DNA of 5,856 nt from JAOTYV01 sp041557595 (GCA_041557595.1 JBFFGE010000239.1:1-5856); one strand, 5' to 3'; counted from the stretch's first letter, positions 1 through 5,680 are shown. The notes: generated from the letters alone by a model not told the origin. Program-made: numbers and translations.

Positions 1-71
1 ACGTCATCCTTCAGGAAATGGGCTTCGGCGCGGCGGAAATCGCGGCGCTGCGGGAAGCCAAGGCGATCTAA
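1..71 (+). CDS. C-terminal end of a probable CaiB/BaiF (class III) CoA-transferase (partial)
   Basis: Only the last 22 codons and the TAA stop at 69-71 are inside the window; the start lies upstream. The visible tail contains GFGAAEIAALREAKAI. It matches the end of the complete CoA-transferase at 1766-2959 (GYGADEIDALRVSGAV) in the pattern G-[FY]-G-A-x-E-I-x-A-L-R-x-x-x-A-[VI], and this kind of tail is common in CaiB/BaiF proteins. Members of that family move CoA from an acyl-CoA to a free carboxylic acid through an aspartyl-CoA thioester. The stop is 23 bases before the crotonase start, so the two are probably co-transcribed. The family call rests on a short C-terminal stretch plus context and is probable rather than certain. 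Confidence 0.72.
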   Translation, partial: VILQEMGFGAAEIAALREAKAI

Positions 72-79
72 ATTTACGC

Positions 80-85
80 AAGGAG
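80..85 (+). promoter_or_regulatory. Ribosome binding site fixing the crotonase start
   Basis: AAGGAG lies 9 bases before the ATG at 95. It favours this start over the in-frame ATG at 116 (Met8). It sits in the short gap after the upstream stop codon. Confidence 0.75.
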
Positions 86-94
86 TACAGCGGC

Positions 95-889
95 ATGAAA
101 CTCAGCACCGACAAGATGATTGCCAAGAAGGAAGGCGGCATCGGCTGGATGATCTTCAACAATCCGGAACGCCGCAATGCGATTTCGCTGGCGATGCGGG
201 AAGCGATGGTCGAGATCTTCGAGGATTATCAGGCGGACGACAATGTGCGCGTGCTGGTCATGCGGGGCGCGGGCGACAAGGCCTTCGTGTCGGGCGCGGA
301 CATTTCGGAGTTCAAGGAAAAGCGCAACAATGCCGAATCCGCCGCCTATTACGATTCGGTGTCGGCCAAGTCGCGCGAGGCGATGGCGAGTTTCGACAAG
401 CCGATCATAGCGATGATCCAGGGCTTCTGCGTCGGCGGCGGGCTCGCCACGGCGCTGAACGCCGATTTGCGGATCGCCGCCGAAGGCTCACAGTTCGGCA
501 TCCCGGCGGCCAAGCTCGGCCTCGGCTACGGCTTTGGGCAACTCCGGCAACTGGCCGACATCGTCGGGCCGGCCTATGCCAAGGAGATCATGTTCACCGG
601 CCGTCGGTTCGACGCGGAAAAGGCGCTCTCCATCGGGCTGATCAACGCGCTGGTACCCGCGTCGGAACTCGAAGCGACGGTGCGCGAATACGCCGAGGAA
701 ATCGTCGGCAACGCGCCGCTCACGGTGAAAACCGCCAAGGCGACAATCGGCGAACTGGTGAAGGATCCGGACAGCCGCGATGTCGCCAAGATCGAGGGCA
801 TGGTCAAGGCCTGCTTCGACAGCGCCGACTTCAAGGAAGGCCGCGAAGCCTTCATGGAGAAACGCAAGCCGGCATTCCAGGGCCGTTAA
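95..889 (+). CDS. Crotonase-superfamily protein (enoyl-CoA hydratase/isomerase-like) lacking both canonical catalytic glutamates
   Basis: This 264-residue cytosolic protein has the usual crotonase length and fold signature. The first oxyanion-hole segment is SGADISEF (66-73), the second is the GGG loop at 114-116 inside GFCVGGGLATAL, and the C-terminal helix ends FMEKRKPAFQGR. The superfamily binds acyl-CoA and stabilises a thioester enolate; members are hydratases, isomerases, decarboxylases, hydrolases or lyases. Against rat mitochondrial hydratase (recalled from memory), Glu144 in GGGCEL aligns with Ala118 and Glu164 in QPEILLG aligns with Ala138 in GIPAAKLG. The standard water-adding pair is therefore absent. 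Tyr145 in LGLGYG falls where E. coli methylmalonyl-CoA decarboxylase has LGVPY, and the C-termini also look alike, although its active-site His aligns with Ala68. A hydratase label should not be trusted; isomerase, decarboxylase or other crotonase chemistry is possible. The gene follows a CoA-transferase end by 23 bases and precedes the hydrolase by 10. Confidence 0.93.
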   Translation: MKLSTDKMIAKKEGGIGWMIFNNPERRNAISLAMREAMVEIFEDYQADDNVRVLVMRGAGDKAFVSGADISEFKEKRNNAESAAYYDSVSAKSREAMASFDKPIIAMIQGFCVGGGLATALNADLRIAAEGSQFGIPAAKLGLGYGFGQLRQLADIVGPAYAKEIMFTGRRFDAEKALSIGLINALVPASELEATVREYAEEIVGNAPLTVKTAKATIGELVKDPDSRDVAKIEGMVKACFDSADFKEGREAFMEKRKPAFQGR

Positions 890-899
890 CCGCCCGCGC

Positions 900-1769
900 A
901 TGAATGCAAGCTCCTCGGATCTGACGCCGGCGGAGGCGGTCGAGGCTGTCGCCAGGAAGGGGCGCCGGGTCGAGACCGCCTGCGGCGAGGGCGGCCTGGT
1001 TTGGCGCATCTGGGGTTCCGGGCCGCCGCTCGTGCTGCTGCACGGCAATTTCGGCAGCTGGCTGCATTGGATCCGCAATGTCCTGCCGCTGGCCGAACAC
1101 TTCACCGTCATCGCCAACGACGCCCCCGGTTTCGGCGGCTCCGCCATGCCGCCGCTGCCATGCCCGTCGCGCGCGCACGGGGAAATCCTGTGCCGCGGCC
1201 TTAAGGAGATCGTGCCGGGGCAGACACCGTGGCATCTTGCCGGGTTTTCCTATGGCGGACGGCTGGCCGGAGAGGTGGCGGCGCTCGCGCCCGAGCGGAC
1301 GTCCTCGCTGATCCTGCTCGCGCCGGGCGGTCTCGGCGTTGGCGACGCGCCCTGGCCGAAATTGCAGCGCGTGTCGGGCCAGGACAGTGAGGCACAACGA
1401 CTGGCGGCGCACCGCTATAATTTGCAGGCGTTGATGATGCACGATCCGGCGAAAGTAGACGACCTGGCGGTGCACATCCAGGACTGGAACACACGCCACT
1501 CGCGCTTCAAGATGCGGCACTGGCCGGAGCAGGACCGCTTCGCCTCGCTCGGCCGCGTTCTGCCGACGGTGACGGCGCCGATCAAGGGCATCTTCGCCGC
1601 GAAGGACGTGATGGCGGCGCACAATCTGCAGGCCCGCGTCGACATGCTGCGCGCGCTGCAGCCGGATGCCGACGTGCATATTCTGGACGGTGTCGGGCAC
1701 TGGATGATGTACGAGGCGCCGGAGCGGATCAACGCGTTGTTGCTGAAAATGCTGGGAGTGAGGGAGTGA
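900..1769 (+). CDS. Alpha/beta-fold hydrolase
   Basis: The protein has 289 residues and no signal peptide, so it is probably cytosolic. The alpha/beta hydrolase order is complete. The HGNFGSW oxyanion segment is at 48-54 and DAPGFGGS at 74-81. The nucleophile elbow GFSYGG gives Ser117, the probable acid is Asp236 in FAAKD, and the base is His267 in GVGHW. Between residues 145 and 225 lies a variable cap region. The fold covers esterases, C-C bond hydrolases, thioesterases and haloalkane dehalogenases; Ser rather than Asp as nucleophile argues against a dehalogenase. The frame is open further upstream, but earlier starts would run back into the crotonase gene. ATG 900, 10 bases after that gene's stop, fits an operon, although no strong Shine-Dalgarno precedes it. 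The stop overlaps the GTG of the next gene. A role in cleaving a CoA thioester, ester or ring-cleavage product of this pathway is inference; the substrate is unknown. Confidence 0.9.
   Translation: MNASSSDLTPAEAVEAVARKGRRVETACGEGGLVWRIWGSGPPLVLLHGNFGSWLHWIRNVLPLAEHFTVIANDAPGFGGSAMPPLPCPSRAHGEILCRGLKEIVPGQTPWHLAGFSYGGRLAGEVAALAPERTSSLILLAPGGLGVGDAPWPKLQRVSGQDSEAQRLAAHRYNLQALMMHDPAKVDDLAVHIQDWNTRHSRFKMRHWPEQDRFASLGRVLPTVTAPIKGIFAAKDVMAAHNLQARVDMLRALQPDADVHILDGVGHWMMYEAPERINALLLKMLGVRE
1754..1758 (+). promoter_or_regulatory. Ribosome binding site for the overlapping GTG start
   Basis: GGGAG lies inside the end of the hydrolase gene, 7 bases before GTG 1766. It supports this non-ATG start, which shares the GTGA overlap with the hydrolase TGA (1767-1769), an arrangement typical of translational coupling. 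Confidence 0.6.
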
Positions 1770-2959
1770 GTGTAGCGGGCGTTCTCGACGGAATTCGCGT
1801 CCTCGATTTCGGTCGCTATATCGCCGGGCCGTGGTGCGCCGCGCTGCTCGGCGATTTCGGCGCCGAGGTGATCCGCGTCGAGCGGCGCGATGGCGGTGAG
1901 GACCGCTATCTGGTGCCGCTGGCGGGCGAGGATGCGGGCCCGATGTTTCTGGAGTGCAACCGCAACAAGCGCGGCATGACGCTCGACAGCACCACGCCGG
2001 ACGGCAAGGAGGTCTTGCGGAAACTGGTCGAGACGGCGGATGTGGTGGTCGCCAACCTGCCGCCCGCGGGGCTCGCCGCGCTCGGCCTGGACTATGCGAG
2101 CCTGTCCGCGATCAAGCCGGATATCATCCTGACCACGGCGACTGCGTTCGGTACGATCGGCCCTTTCGCCAAGAAGATCGGCTTCGACGGCATGGCGCAG
2201 GCGATGTCGTCCGCCATGCATATCTCCGGCACGCCGGGTGCGCCGATGAAGGCCTACGCCCCCTGGGTCGATTTCAGCACCGGCGCGTTGTCGGCCTTCG
2301 GCACTGCGATGGCGCTGATCGCGCACCGCCAGACCGGGCAGGGGCAGCAGGTCGAGGGCGCGTTGTTGGCCAGCGCCCTGACGGCGATGAACAATCTGAT
2401 CATCGAGGAAAAACTGACCGGCGTCGGCCGGGTGCCGCGCGGCAACCGGGGTCAGATCAACGGCCCGGCCGATTGTTTCGCGACCCGCGACGGGCATATC
2501 TTGCTGTGGGTGGTTGGCGCGCGGCAGTTCCGCAATTGGGCGCGGCTGATGGGGGAGGAGGAACGCTGGACTGCCGATCCCCGGTTTGCGACCGACGATC
2601 TGCGCGGCGACAATGGCCAAATCCTGAGCGACCGCACCGCCGAATGGTGCGCCGAACGCACGACGGCCGAGGCGCTCGAAGCCCTGGAGGCGGCGCGGTT
2701 GCCGGCAGGGCCGGTGCTGTCGGCGGCGCAGGCGGTCTCGGACGCCCATATCGAGGCGGCCGGTTTTCTGCAGGATGTCGACTATCCCGGCCTGCCGGCG
2801 CCTGCACCGCTGATGACCACGCCGGTCAAGCTGTCGGCGCAGCCGGGCACGATCCGGCGGCGGGCGCCGCAGCTGGGCGAGCACACCGATGAAATCCTGG
2901 GCGAACTCGGCTATGGCGCGGACGAGATCGATGCGCTGCGTGTTTCTGGCGCGGTATAG
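1766..2959 (+). CDS. CaiB/BaiF (class III) acyl-CoA transferase
   Basis: The 397-residue length is normal for the family, whose members form interlocked dimers in the cytosol and transfer CoA between an acyl-CoA and a carboxylic acid. The N-terminus LDGIRVLDFGRYIAGPWC, then LLGDFGAEVIRVER (28-41) and NRNKRGMTLD (65-74), are classic family segments. Asp169 in APWVDFSTG sits where the family's catalytic aspartate (Asp169 of formyl-CoA transferase) forms the aspartyl-CoA intermediate. GQGQQVEGALL (191-201), LPAGPV (312-317) and the C-terminal RAPQLGEHTDEIL (366-378) are also typical. The GTG start overlaps the hydrolase stop by 4 bases and is the first plausible start in frame. With the partial gene at 1-71 this probably makes two family members in one operon, which could serve two different acids or form a heteromeric enzyme. 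The acid and the CoA donor cannot be read from the sequence. Confidence 0.95.
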   Translation: MSVAGVLDGIRVLDFGRYIAGPWCAALLGDFGAEVIRVERRDGGEDRYLVPLAGEDAGPMFLECNRNKRGMTLDSTTPDGKEVLRKLVETADVVVANLPPAGLAALGLDYASLSAIKPDIILTTATAFGTIGPFAKKIGFDGMAQAMSSAMHISGTPGAPMKAYAPWVDFSTGALSAFGTAMALIAHRQTGQGQQVEGALLASALTAMNNLIIEEKLTGVGRVPRGNRGQINGPADCFATRDGHILLWVVGARQFRNWARLMGEEERWTADPRFATDDLRGDNGQILSDRTAEWCAERTTAEALEALEAARLPAGPVLSAAQAVSDAHIEAAGFLQDVDYPGLPAPAPLMTTPVKLSAQPGTIRRRAPQLGEHTDEILGELGYGADEIDALRVSGAV

Positions 2960-2977
2960 GGATAGTTCAGTAGGACC

Positions 2978-2982
2978 GGAGG
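2978..2982 (+). promoter_or_regulatory. Strong ribosome binding site of the dioxygenase gene
   Basis: GGAGG lies 7 bases before ATG 2990, the best Shine-Dalgarno match in the operon. It sits in the 30-base gap after the CoA-transferase stop and fixes the dioxygenase start. Confidence 0.8.
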
Positions 2983-2989
2983 TTACAAT

Positions 2990-3832
2990 ATGGAATTGAT
3001 ACCGCTTGGCGAGGCGCTCGGAATTGAAGTGCGCGGTGTGGATTTGTCCGCGCCGGTCGATGCGGCGGCCGCGGCGGCGCTCAACCGGGCGTTTGTCGAG
3101 GGCGTCGTGATTTGCCTGCGCGATCAATCGCTCGACCCGCCGTCGTTTCTGCGCACGGCCGCCCTGTTCGGCACGCCCTTCGCGCAGATCTATGGGCAGT
3201 TCAATCATGACGACTATCCGGAAATCGGCGTCCTGACGCACCGGGACACGGACAGCGCGGGCACCGGCGAGCGCAAGATCCGCGGCACTTCCTGGCATAC
3301 GGACGCGTCCTACTTCGAGCGACCGCCCAAGGCGACCATGCTGTATGCCGAAATCGTGCCGGAGGAGGGCGGCGATACGCAATTCGTCAATATGCGGGCC
3401 GCCTATGCGGCGCTGCCGGACGCGGTGCGCAGCCGGATCGACAGGCGGACCGCGCTGCACGTCTATCAGAGCAGCCGGTCGCCGCGGCAGTTGATCAAAC
3501 GCAGCGGCGATCAGGTCGACCGGTTCGGCGATGGCAGACACCATCCGCTGGTGCGGACCCATCCGGATACGGGACAGAAAGCGCTCTATCTGAACCCGAT
3601 CCGCATGGAGTGCATCGACGGCATTCCGCGCGAGGAAAGCGACCGCTTGCTCGATTTCCTGCACGACCATGTCACGCAGTCGCGTTTCGAATACCGCCAT
3701 AAGTGGCGCGCCGGCGACGTGCTGATGTGGGACAACCGGAGCGCACTGCATCAGGCGAACGATGACTATGACTGGCAGAACCAGTCGCGGCGCTTGCTGC
3801 GGATTATGCTGGAAGGCGAAATTCCGGCGTAA
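2990..3832 (+). CDS. TauD/TfdA-family Fe(II)/2-oxoglutarate-dependent dioxygenase
   Basis: The 280-residue length fits the family. These cytosolic enzymes couple decarboxylation of 2-oxoglutarate to hydroxylation of a substrate, often a sulfonate, aryloxyacetate, betaine or other small acid. The iron triad is visible: His103 and Asp105 in SWHTD, and His254 in WDNRSALHQ. Thr130 in EEGGDT matches TauD Thr126, and Arg267/Arg268 in QSRRLLR are the likely 2-oxoglutarate carboxylate ligands. HPLVRTHPDTGQKALYLNP (185-203) is another family hallmark. Compared with E. coli TauD there are two extra residues between His254 and the RR pair. The TauD Arg270 equivalent, which binds taurine sulfonate, is not at the same spacing (Arg271 or Ile272). 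Taurine is therefore not the obvious substrate; this is inference. The gene is the last of the tight operon, 30 bases after the CoA-transferase. The related partial gene at 5681-5856 keeps the TauD spacing. Confidence 0.94.
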   Translation: MELIPLGEALGIEVRGVDLSAPVDAAAAAALNRAFVEGVVICLRDQSLDPPSFLRTAALFGTPFAQIYGQFNHDDYPEIGVLTHRDTDSAGTGERKIRGTSWHTDASYFERPPKATMLYAEIVPEEGGDTQFVNMRAAYAALPDAVRSRIDRRTALHVYQSSRSPRQLIKRSGDQVDRFGDGRHHPLVRTHPDTGQKALYLNPIRMECIDGIPREESDRLLDFLHDHVTQSRFEYRHKWRAGDVLMWDNRSALHQANDDYDWQNQSRRLLRIMLEGEIPA

Positions 3833-3880
3833 ATCATCGTGACAAGTGCGATCCGTGCCGCCAATACTGCACACAGTCAT

Positions 3881-3895
3881 GGCGGCGATGCCGCC
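3881..3895 (+). other. Short GC hairpin in the dioxygenase-transporter gap
   Basis: GGCGGC and GCCGCC form a perfect 6-bp stem around the 3-base loop GAT, about 48 bases after the dioxygenase stop. No T-run follows (the next bases are mostly C), so it is not a standard intrinsic terminator. It might attenuate or stabilise the transcript, or be chance in GC-rich DNA. I see no convincing promoter in the rest of the 134-base gap. Confidence 0.3.
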
Positions 3896-3966
3896 CCCCA
3901 CCATTCCCCATGGGACAATCACTTGCTGGCGTATTTCAATCTTCGCGCGGCTGTGTTGGCCTGATC

Positions 3967-4857
3967 ATGCCGGTGTCGCGTATTTCTTCCGCGCCGATGC
4001 TCGGGATTGGCTGCATGCTGATCGCCGGGCTGCTGATGACGGTCAACAACGCGATCCTCAAATGGGTGACCGGCGGCTATCCGTCCGGCGAAGTCATTTT
4101 CATTCGGGGCGTCTTCATCTGGCTGCCCATCGCCATCCTGATCGCCCGGCAGGGCGGGATGCGGACCGTGCGCGTCACGCACTGGCCGATGCATGGGGTG
4201 CGGGCGGGCTGCGTGGTGGTGTCGGCCTTTATGTACATCATCGGATTGCGCTATCTGCCGCTCGCCGATGTTACGGCGATCAGTTTTTCGACGCCGCTCT
4301 TCGTGACCATGATGGCGCCGCTCATGTTGGGGGAGGTTGTGGGGTGGCGGCGATGGTCGGCGGTCTTCGTCGGCTTTCTGGGAATTCTGACGATTACCCG
4401 CCCGACCGAGAACATTGTCGGCCTGGCGGTCCTGTTGCCGATCGGCTCGGCGCTTTGCGCCGGGCTTCGTGACCTGATCACCCGGCGGATGACCGAGACG
4501 GAATCCTCCAATGCCATCCTGTGCACCACGACCGCGGCGGTGATGCTGGCGGGTCTGTCGACCGCACCGTTCGGCTGGAAGATGCCGACGCCGACCGATC
4601 TTGGGCTGATGGCGGCGGCCGGACTTCTGGCCGGCTTCGGCCATCATTTCATGATCGAGGCGTTTCGCCATGCGGAGGCGGTGATCGTGTCGCCGTTCCG
4701 CTATCTGATGATCGTCTGGGCGATCGTGCTGGGATATCTGGTGTGGGGCGACTTGCCCGACCGCTGGGTGATCATCGGAATTGTCCTGGTGATCATCAGC
4801 GGCCTCTATATTTTTCATCGGGAAATGGTCAGGCGGCGCGCCGGGCGAGCTCAATAA
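3967..4857 (+). CDS. EamA/DMT-superfamily ten-helix inner-membrane transporter
   Basis: The product of about 296 residues is strongly hydrophobic, with ten likely transmembrane segments near residues 11-31, 43-61, 78-94, 100-120, 127-145, 149-167, 184-202, 212-232, 237-259 and 265-284. The duplicated EamA architecture is clear. The end of the first half, GLRYLPLADVTAISFSTPLF then LGEVVGWRRWSAVFVGFLGI, is a very typical DMT signature, echoed in the second half by EAFRHAEAVIVSPFRYL and DRWVIIGIVLVIISG. Such proteins move metabolites, amino acids or other small molecules across the inner membrane, often outward. The start is uncertain. The frame is open to ATG 3910, which would add 19 residues, and ATG 3997 is also possible; none has a clear Shine-Dalgarno. 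ATG 3967 was chosen because it gives a short cytoplasmic N-terminus and the usual family length. The gene lies 134 bases after the dioxygenase on the same strand and may move a substrate or product of the pathway, or be independent. Confidence 0.92.
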   Translation: MPVSRISSAPMLGIGCMLIAGLLMTVNNAILKWVTGGYPSGEVIFIRGVFIWLPIAILIARQGGMRTVRVTHWPMHGVRAGCVVVSAFMYIIGLRYLPLADVTAISFSTPLFVTMMAPLMLGEVVGWRRWSAVFVGFLGILTITRPTENIVGLAVLLPIGSALCAGLRDLITRRMTETESSNAILCTTTAAVMLAGLSTAPFGWKMPTPTDLGLMAAAGLLAGFGHHFMIEAFRHAEAVIVSPFRYLMIVWAIVLGYLVWGDLPDRWVIIGIVLVIISGLYIFHREMVRRRAGRAQ

Positions 4858-4873
4858 CGCCGGAGTGCCGGCG
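4858..4873 (+). other. GC hairpin immediately after the transporter stop
   Basis: CGCCGG and CCGGCG pair perfectly around the loop AGTG, starting at the base after the TAA. No T-run follows, so it is at best a weak or factor-assisted terminator, or a 3' end stabiliser. Confidence 0.35.
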
Positions 4874-4928
4874 GGCGCCGCTATTTGCACCGATTGGTCG
4901 CGACGCCCAGCCCGGGATCTAGATCAAC

Positions 4929-4958
4929 CTGCCTCTAATCGGAATCAATTAAAGGCAG
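4929..4958. repeat. Imperfect inverted repeat in the convergent spacer
   Basis: CTGCCT (4929-4934) pairs with AGGCAG (4953-4958). After one C/A mismatch, TAAT (4936-4939) pairs with ATTA (4948-4951), leaving an 8-base loop. Neither strand has a T-run directly after the structure. The spacer also holds a perfect 10-bp palindrome GATCTAGATC at 4916-4925. Confidence 0.4.
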
Positions 4959-4982
4959 AAAAGTCGATCGATTCTATAAAGA

Positions 4983-5024
4983 TAGAGCAGCTTAAATGCG
5001 CCCAAATGGGCGCACGCCGCTCTA
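4983..5024 (-). terminator. Nested hairpin, probable terminator of the small minus-strand gene
   Basis: TGCGCCC (4997-5003) and GGGCGCA (5008-5014) form a perfect 7-bp stem with a 4-base loop. An outer pair, TAGAGC (4983-4988) and GCTCTA (5019-5024), can close a larger stem around it. Read on the minus strand, the inner hairpin starts 19 bases after the stop of the gene at 5034-5237 and is followed by TTTAAG, a short T-run. On the plus strand no T-run follows. It lies between convergent genes and may also block read-through from the transporter side, though this is less clear. Confidence 0.55.
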
Positions 5025-5033
5025 GGGCTGGAA

Positions 5034-5237
5034 CTACTTCCCGATCAGTTCAGCGAGTTCACGGATGTTTTCATCCGACCAGTTCAGGAATTCGGTCCCT
5101 TCATCATCCTCGTCGAGCAAATTTTCGATGAAGACCTTGTATTTGGTTGGATAGTGCTCGCGCAATTCGCGCAACCACTGCCGTGTTTCATACTGGATAA
5201 CGACATGGCGCGCGTCGTTGCTCATGTAACTCGCCAT
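5034..5237 (-). CDS. Small acidic protein of unknown function (67 residues)
   Basis: I do not recognise the family. The product begins MASYMSNDARHVVIQYETRQ and ends with an acidic patch LLDEDDEGTEFLNWSDEN followed by IRELAELIGK. It has 15 Asp/Glu against 8 Lys/Arg, no Cys, and no signal peptide or membrane segment, so it should be soluble and cytosolic. Residues 16-40 and 54-66 look helical. The frame is open for another 10 residues upstream, but the ATG at 5237 is preceded by GGGGAGG at 4 bases, so it is the better start; the ATG at Met5 is too far from that site. A -35/-10 pair just upstream and a hairpin just downstream make it a self-contained transcription unit, which supports a real gene. 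It is convergent with the transporter and no function is implied by context. Its base composition appears less GC-rich than the operon. Confidence 0.72.
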   Translation of the reverse strand: MASYMSNDARHVVIQYETRQWLRELREHYPTKYKVFIENLLDEDDEGTEFLNWSDENIRELAELIGK

Positions 5238-5241
5238 CGTG

Positions 5242-5248
5242 CCTCCCC
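5242..5248 (-). promoter_or_regulatory. Ribosome binding site deciding the start of the small acidic protein
   Basis: Read on the minus strand this is GGGGAGG, 4 bases before ATG 5237. It selects that start over the upstream in-frame start at 5267 and over the later ATG at Met5. Confidence 0.7.
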
Positions 5249-5265
5249 GCACTAGGTGCTGACCC

Positions 5266-5275
5266 ACAATATTGT
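5266..5275. promoter_or_regulatory. Perfect 10-bp palindrome over the -10 region, possible operator
   Basis: ACAATATTGT is its own reverse complement and overlaps the proposed -10 box of the small gene. Such placement is what a repressor site would show, but no regulator gene is visible nearby and AT-rich palindromes of this size can arise by chance. Confidence 0.3.
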
Positions 5276-5292
5276 ATGCGAACGCTTGTCAA
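5266..5292 (-). promoter_or_regulatory. Candidate sigma70-type promoter of the small acidic protein gene
   Basis: On the minus strand a perfect TTGACA (5292-5287) is followed after 15 bases by TATTGT (5271-5266), a 4/6 match to TATAAT. The spacer is shorter than the ideal 17, so the promoter would be moderate. Transcription would begin about 20 bases before the ribosome binding site and start codon region. Confidence 0.5.
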
Positions 5293-5490
5293 GGACGTGT
5301 CGGGCAGGGACCGATATATGAGAGCCCCTGTACCGAATTTTCTTACCCCGAATACTTTGCCCATTGTCTCATGCGGTCAAGAAAAATTTGTACGGACCTT
5401 TCTTTTTTTGCTGATTTAGGAATTGTCGGGATCGGCCGATGCCCCCTTATCACGTTTAGGGCGCTTGGTTTTTCGGATATAACTCGGGGA

Positions 5491-5516
5491 GAGATGCATC
5501 GCGAGACGCGATTCTC
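5491..5516. repeat. Bulged hairpin in the intergenic region
   Basis: ATCGCG (5498-5503) and CGCGAT (5507-5512) form a perfect stem with a 3-base loop. It is extended by GAGA (5491-5494) pairing with TCTC (5513-5516), with TGC (5495-5497) as a one-sided bulge. No T-run follows on either strand. Confidence 0.4.
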
Positions 5517-5631
5517 AAAGTTGTCGATGAATTTCAATTTGCGAGCAATGTAAAGCGCAGTAATAGGTCGATTTTATTGTTTATAGTAATCGGCGCTATG
5601 TTTTGTCACGTGTACTAAAGGTTGCCTAAGT

Positions 5632-5669
5632 AATGAAATAAATTCATTGATATATTTAAGTATTTCATT
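5632..5669 (-). repeat. 9-bp AT-rich inverted repeat downstream of the second dioxygenase
   Basis: AATGAAATA (5632-5640) and TATTTCATT (5661-5669) are perfect reverse complements separated by 20 bases. A shorter alternative pairs AATGAA (5632-5637) with TTCATT (5643-5648). It lies 11 bases beyond the stop of the minus-strand dioxygenase and could be part of its 3' end, but the stem is weak and not followed by a T-run. Confidence 0.35.
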
Positions 5670-5680
5670 CGTATACTCAA

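Larger units (their letters stand above)
5293..5680. other. AT-richer intergenic region without a convincing gene
   Basis: This stretch separates two minus-strand genes. Base composition shifts sharply to A/T, most strongly at 5535-5690. The two frames open across it (plus 5272-5553, minus 5343-5537) start with TTG, lack a ribosome binding site, and give products without recognisable motifs. Visible structure includes a T-rich run at 5398-5409, a bulged hairpin at 5491-5516, the hexamer AGTAAT three times (5559, 5585, 5629), a CACGTG palindrome at 5607-5612, and a 9-bp inverted repeat at 5632-5669. It may hold regulatory sites, a small RNA, or decayed or acquired DNA; none can be shown from sequence alone. 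Confidence 0.6.

Noticed and set aside
780..899. Upstream extension of the hydrolase frame by 40 residues
   Set aside because: It would overlap the crotonase gene by more than 100 bases and gives an Arg/Ser-rich leader without family similarity; ATG 900 directly after the crotonase stop is better.
1954..2892. 312-codon plus-strand frame inside the CoA-transferase gene
   Set aside because: It is a frame-shifted shadow of the CoA-transferase, Gly/Arg/Ala-rich and without motifs.
1415..3922. 835-codon open frame on the minus strand
   Set aside because: It lies antisense to the hydrolase, the CoA-transferase and the dioxygenase, all with clear family motifs. Its product is Arg/His-rich without any recognisable domain; long antisense frames are a by-product of GC-biased codon use.
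4858..4873. Intrinsic terminator for the transporter gene
   Set aside because: The stem is perfect, but the following bases are GC-rich with no T-run, so it was recorded only as a hairpin.
3919..4890. 323-codon open frame on the minus strand opposite the transporter
   Set aside because: The product is low-complexity, rich in His, Arg, Pro and Gln, while the plus strand encodes a textbook ten-helix EamA protein.
5343..5537. 64-codon minus-strand frame in the AT-rich region
   Set aside because: It starts with TTG, has no Shine-Dalgarno, and its product matches no family I recognise; kept only as part of the intergenic description.
5272..5553. 93-codon plus-strand frame in the AT-rich region
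   Set aside because: It starts with TTG, has no ribosome binding site, crosses the promoter of the small minus-strand gene, and shows no motif or codon bias like its neighbours.
5607..5612. CACGTG palindrome as a regulator site
   Set aside because: A single six-base palindrome is expected often by chance and is not placed near a start codon or promoter.
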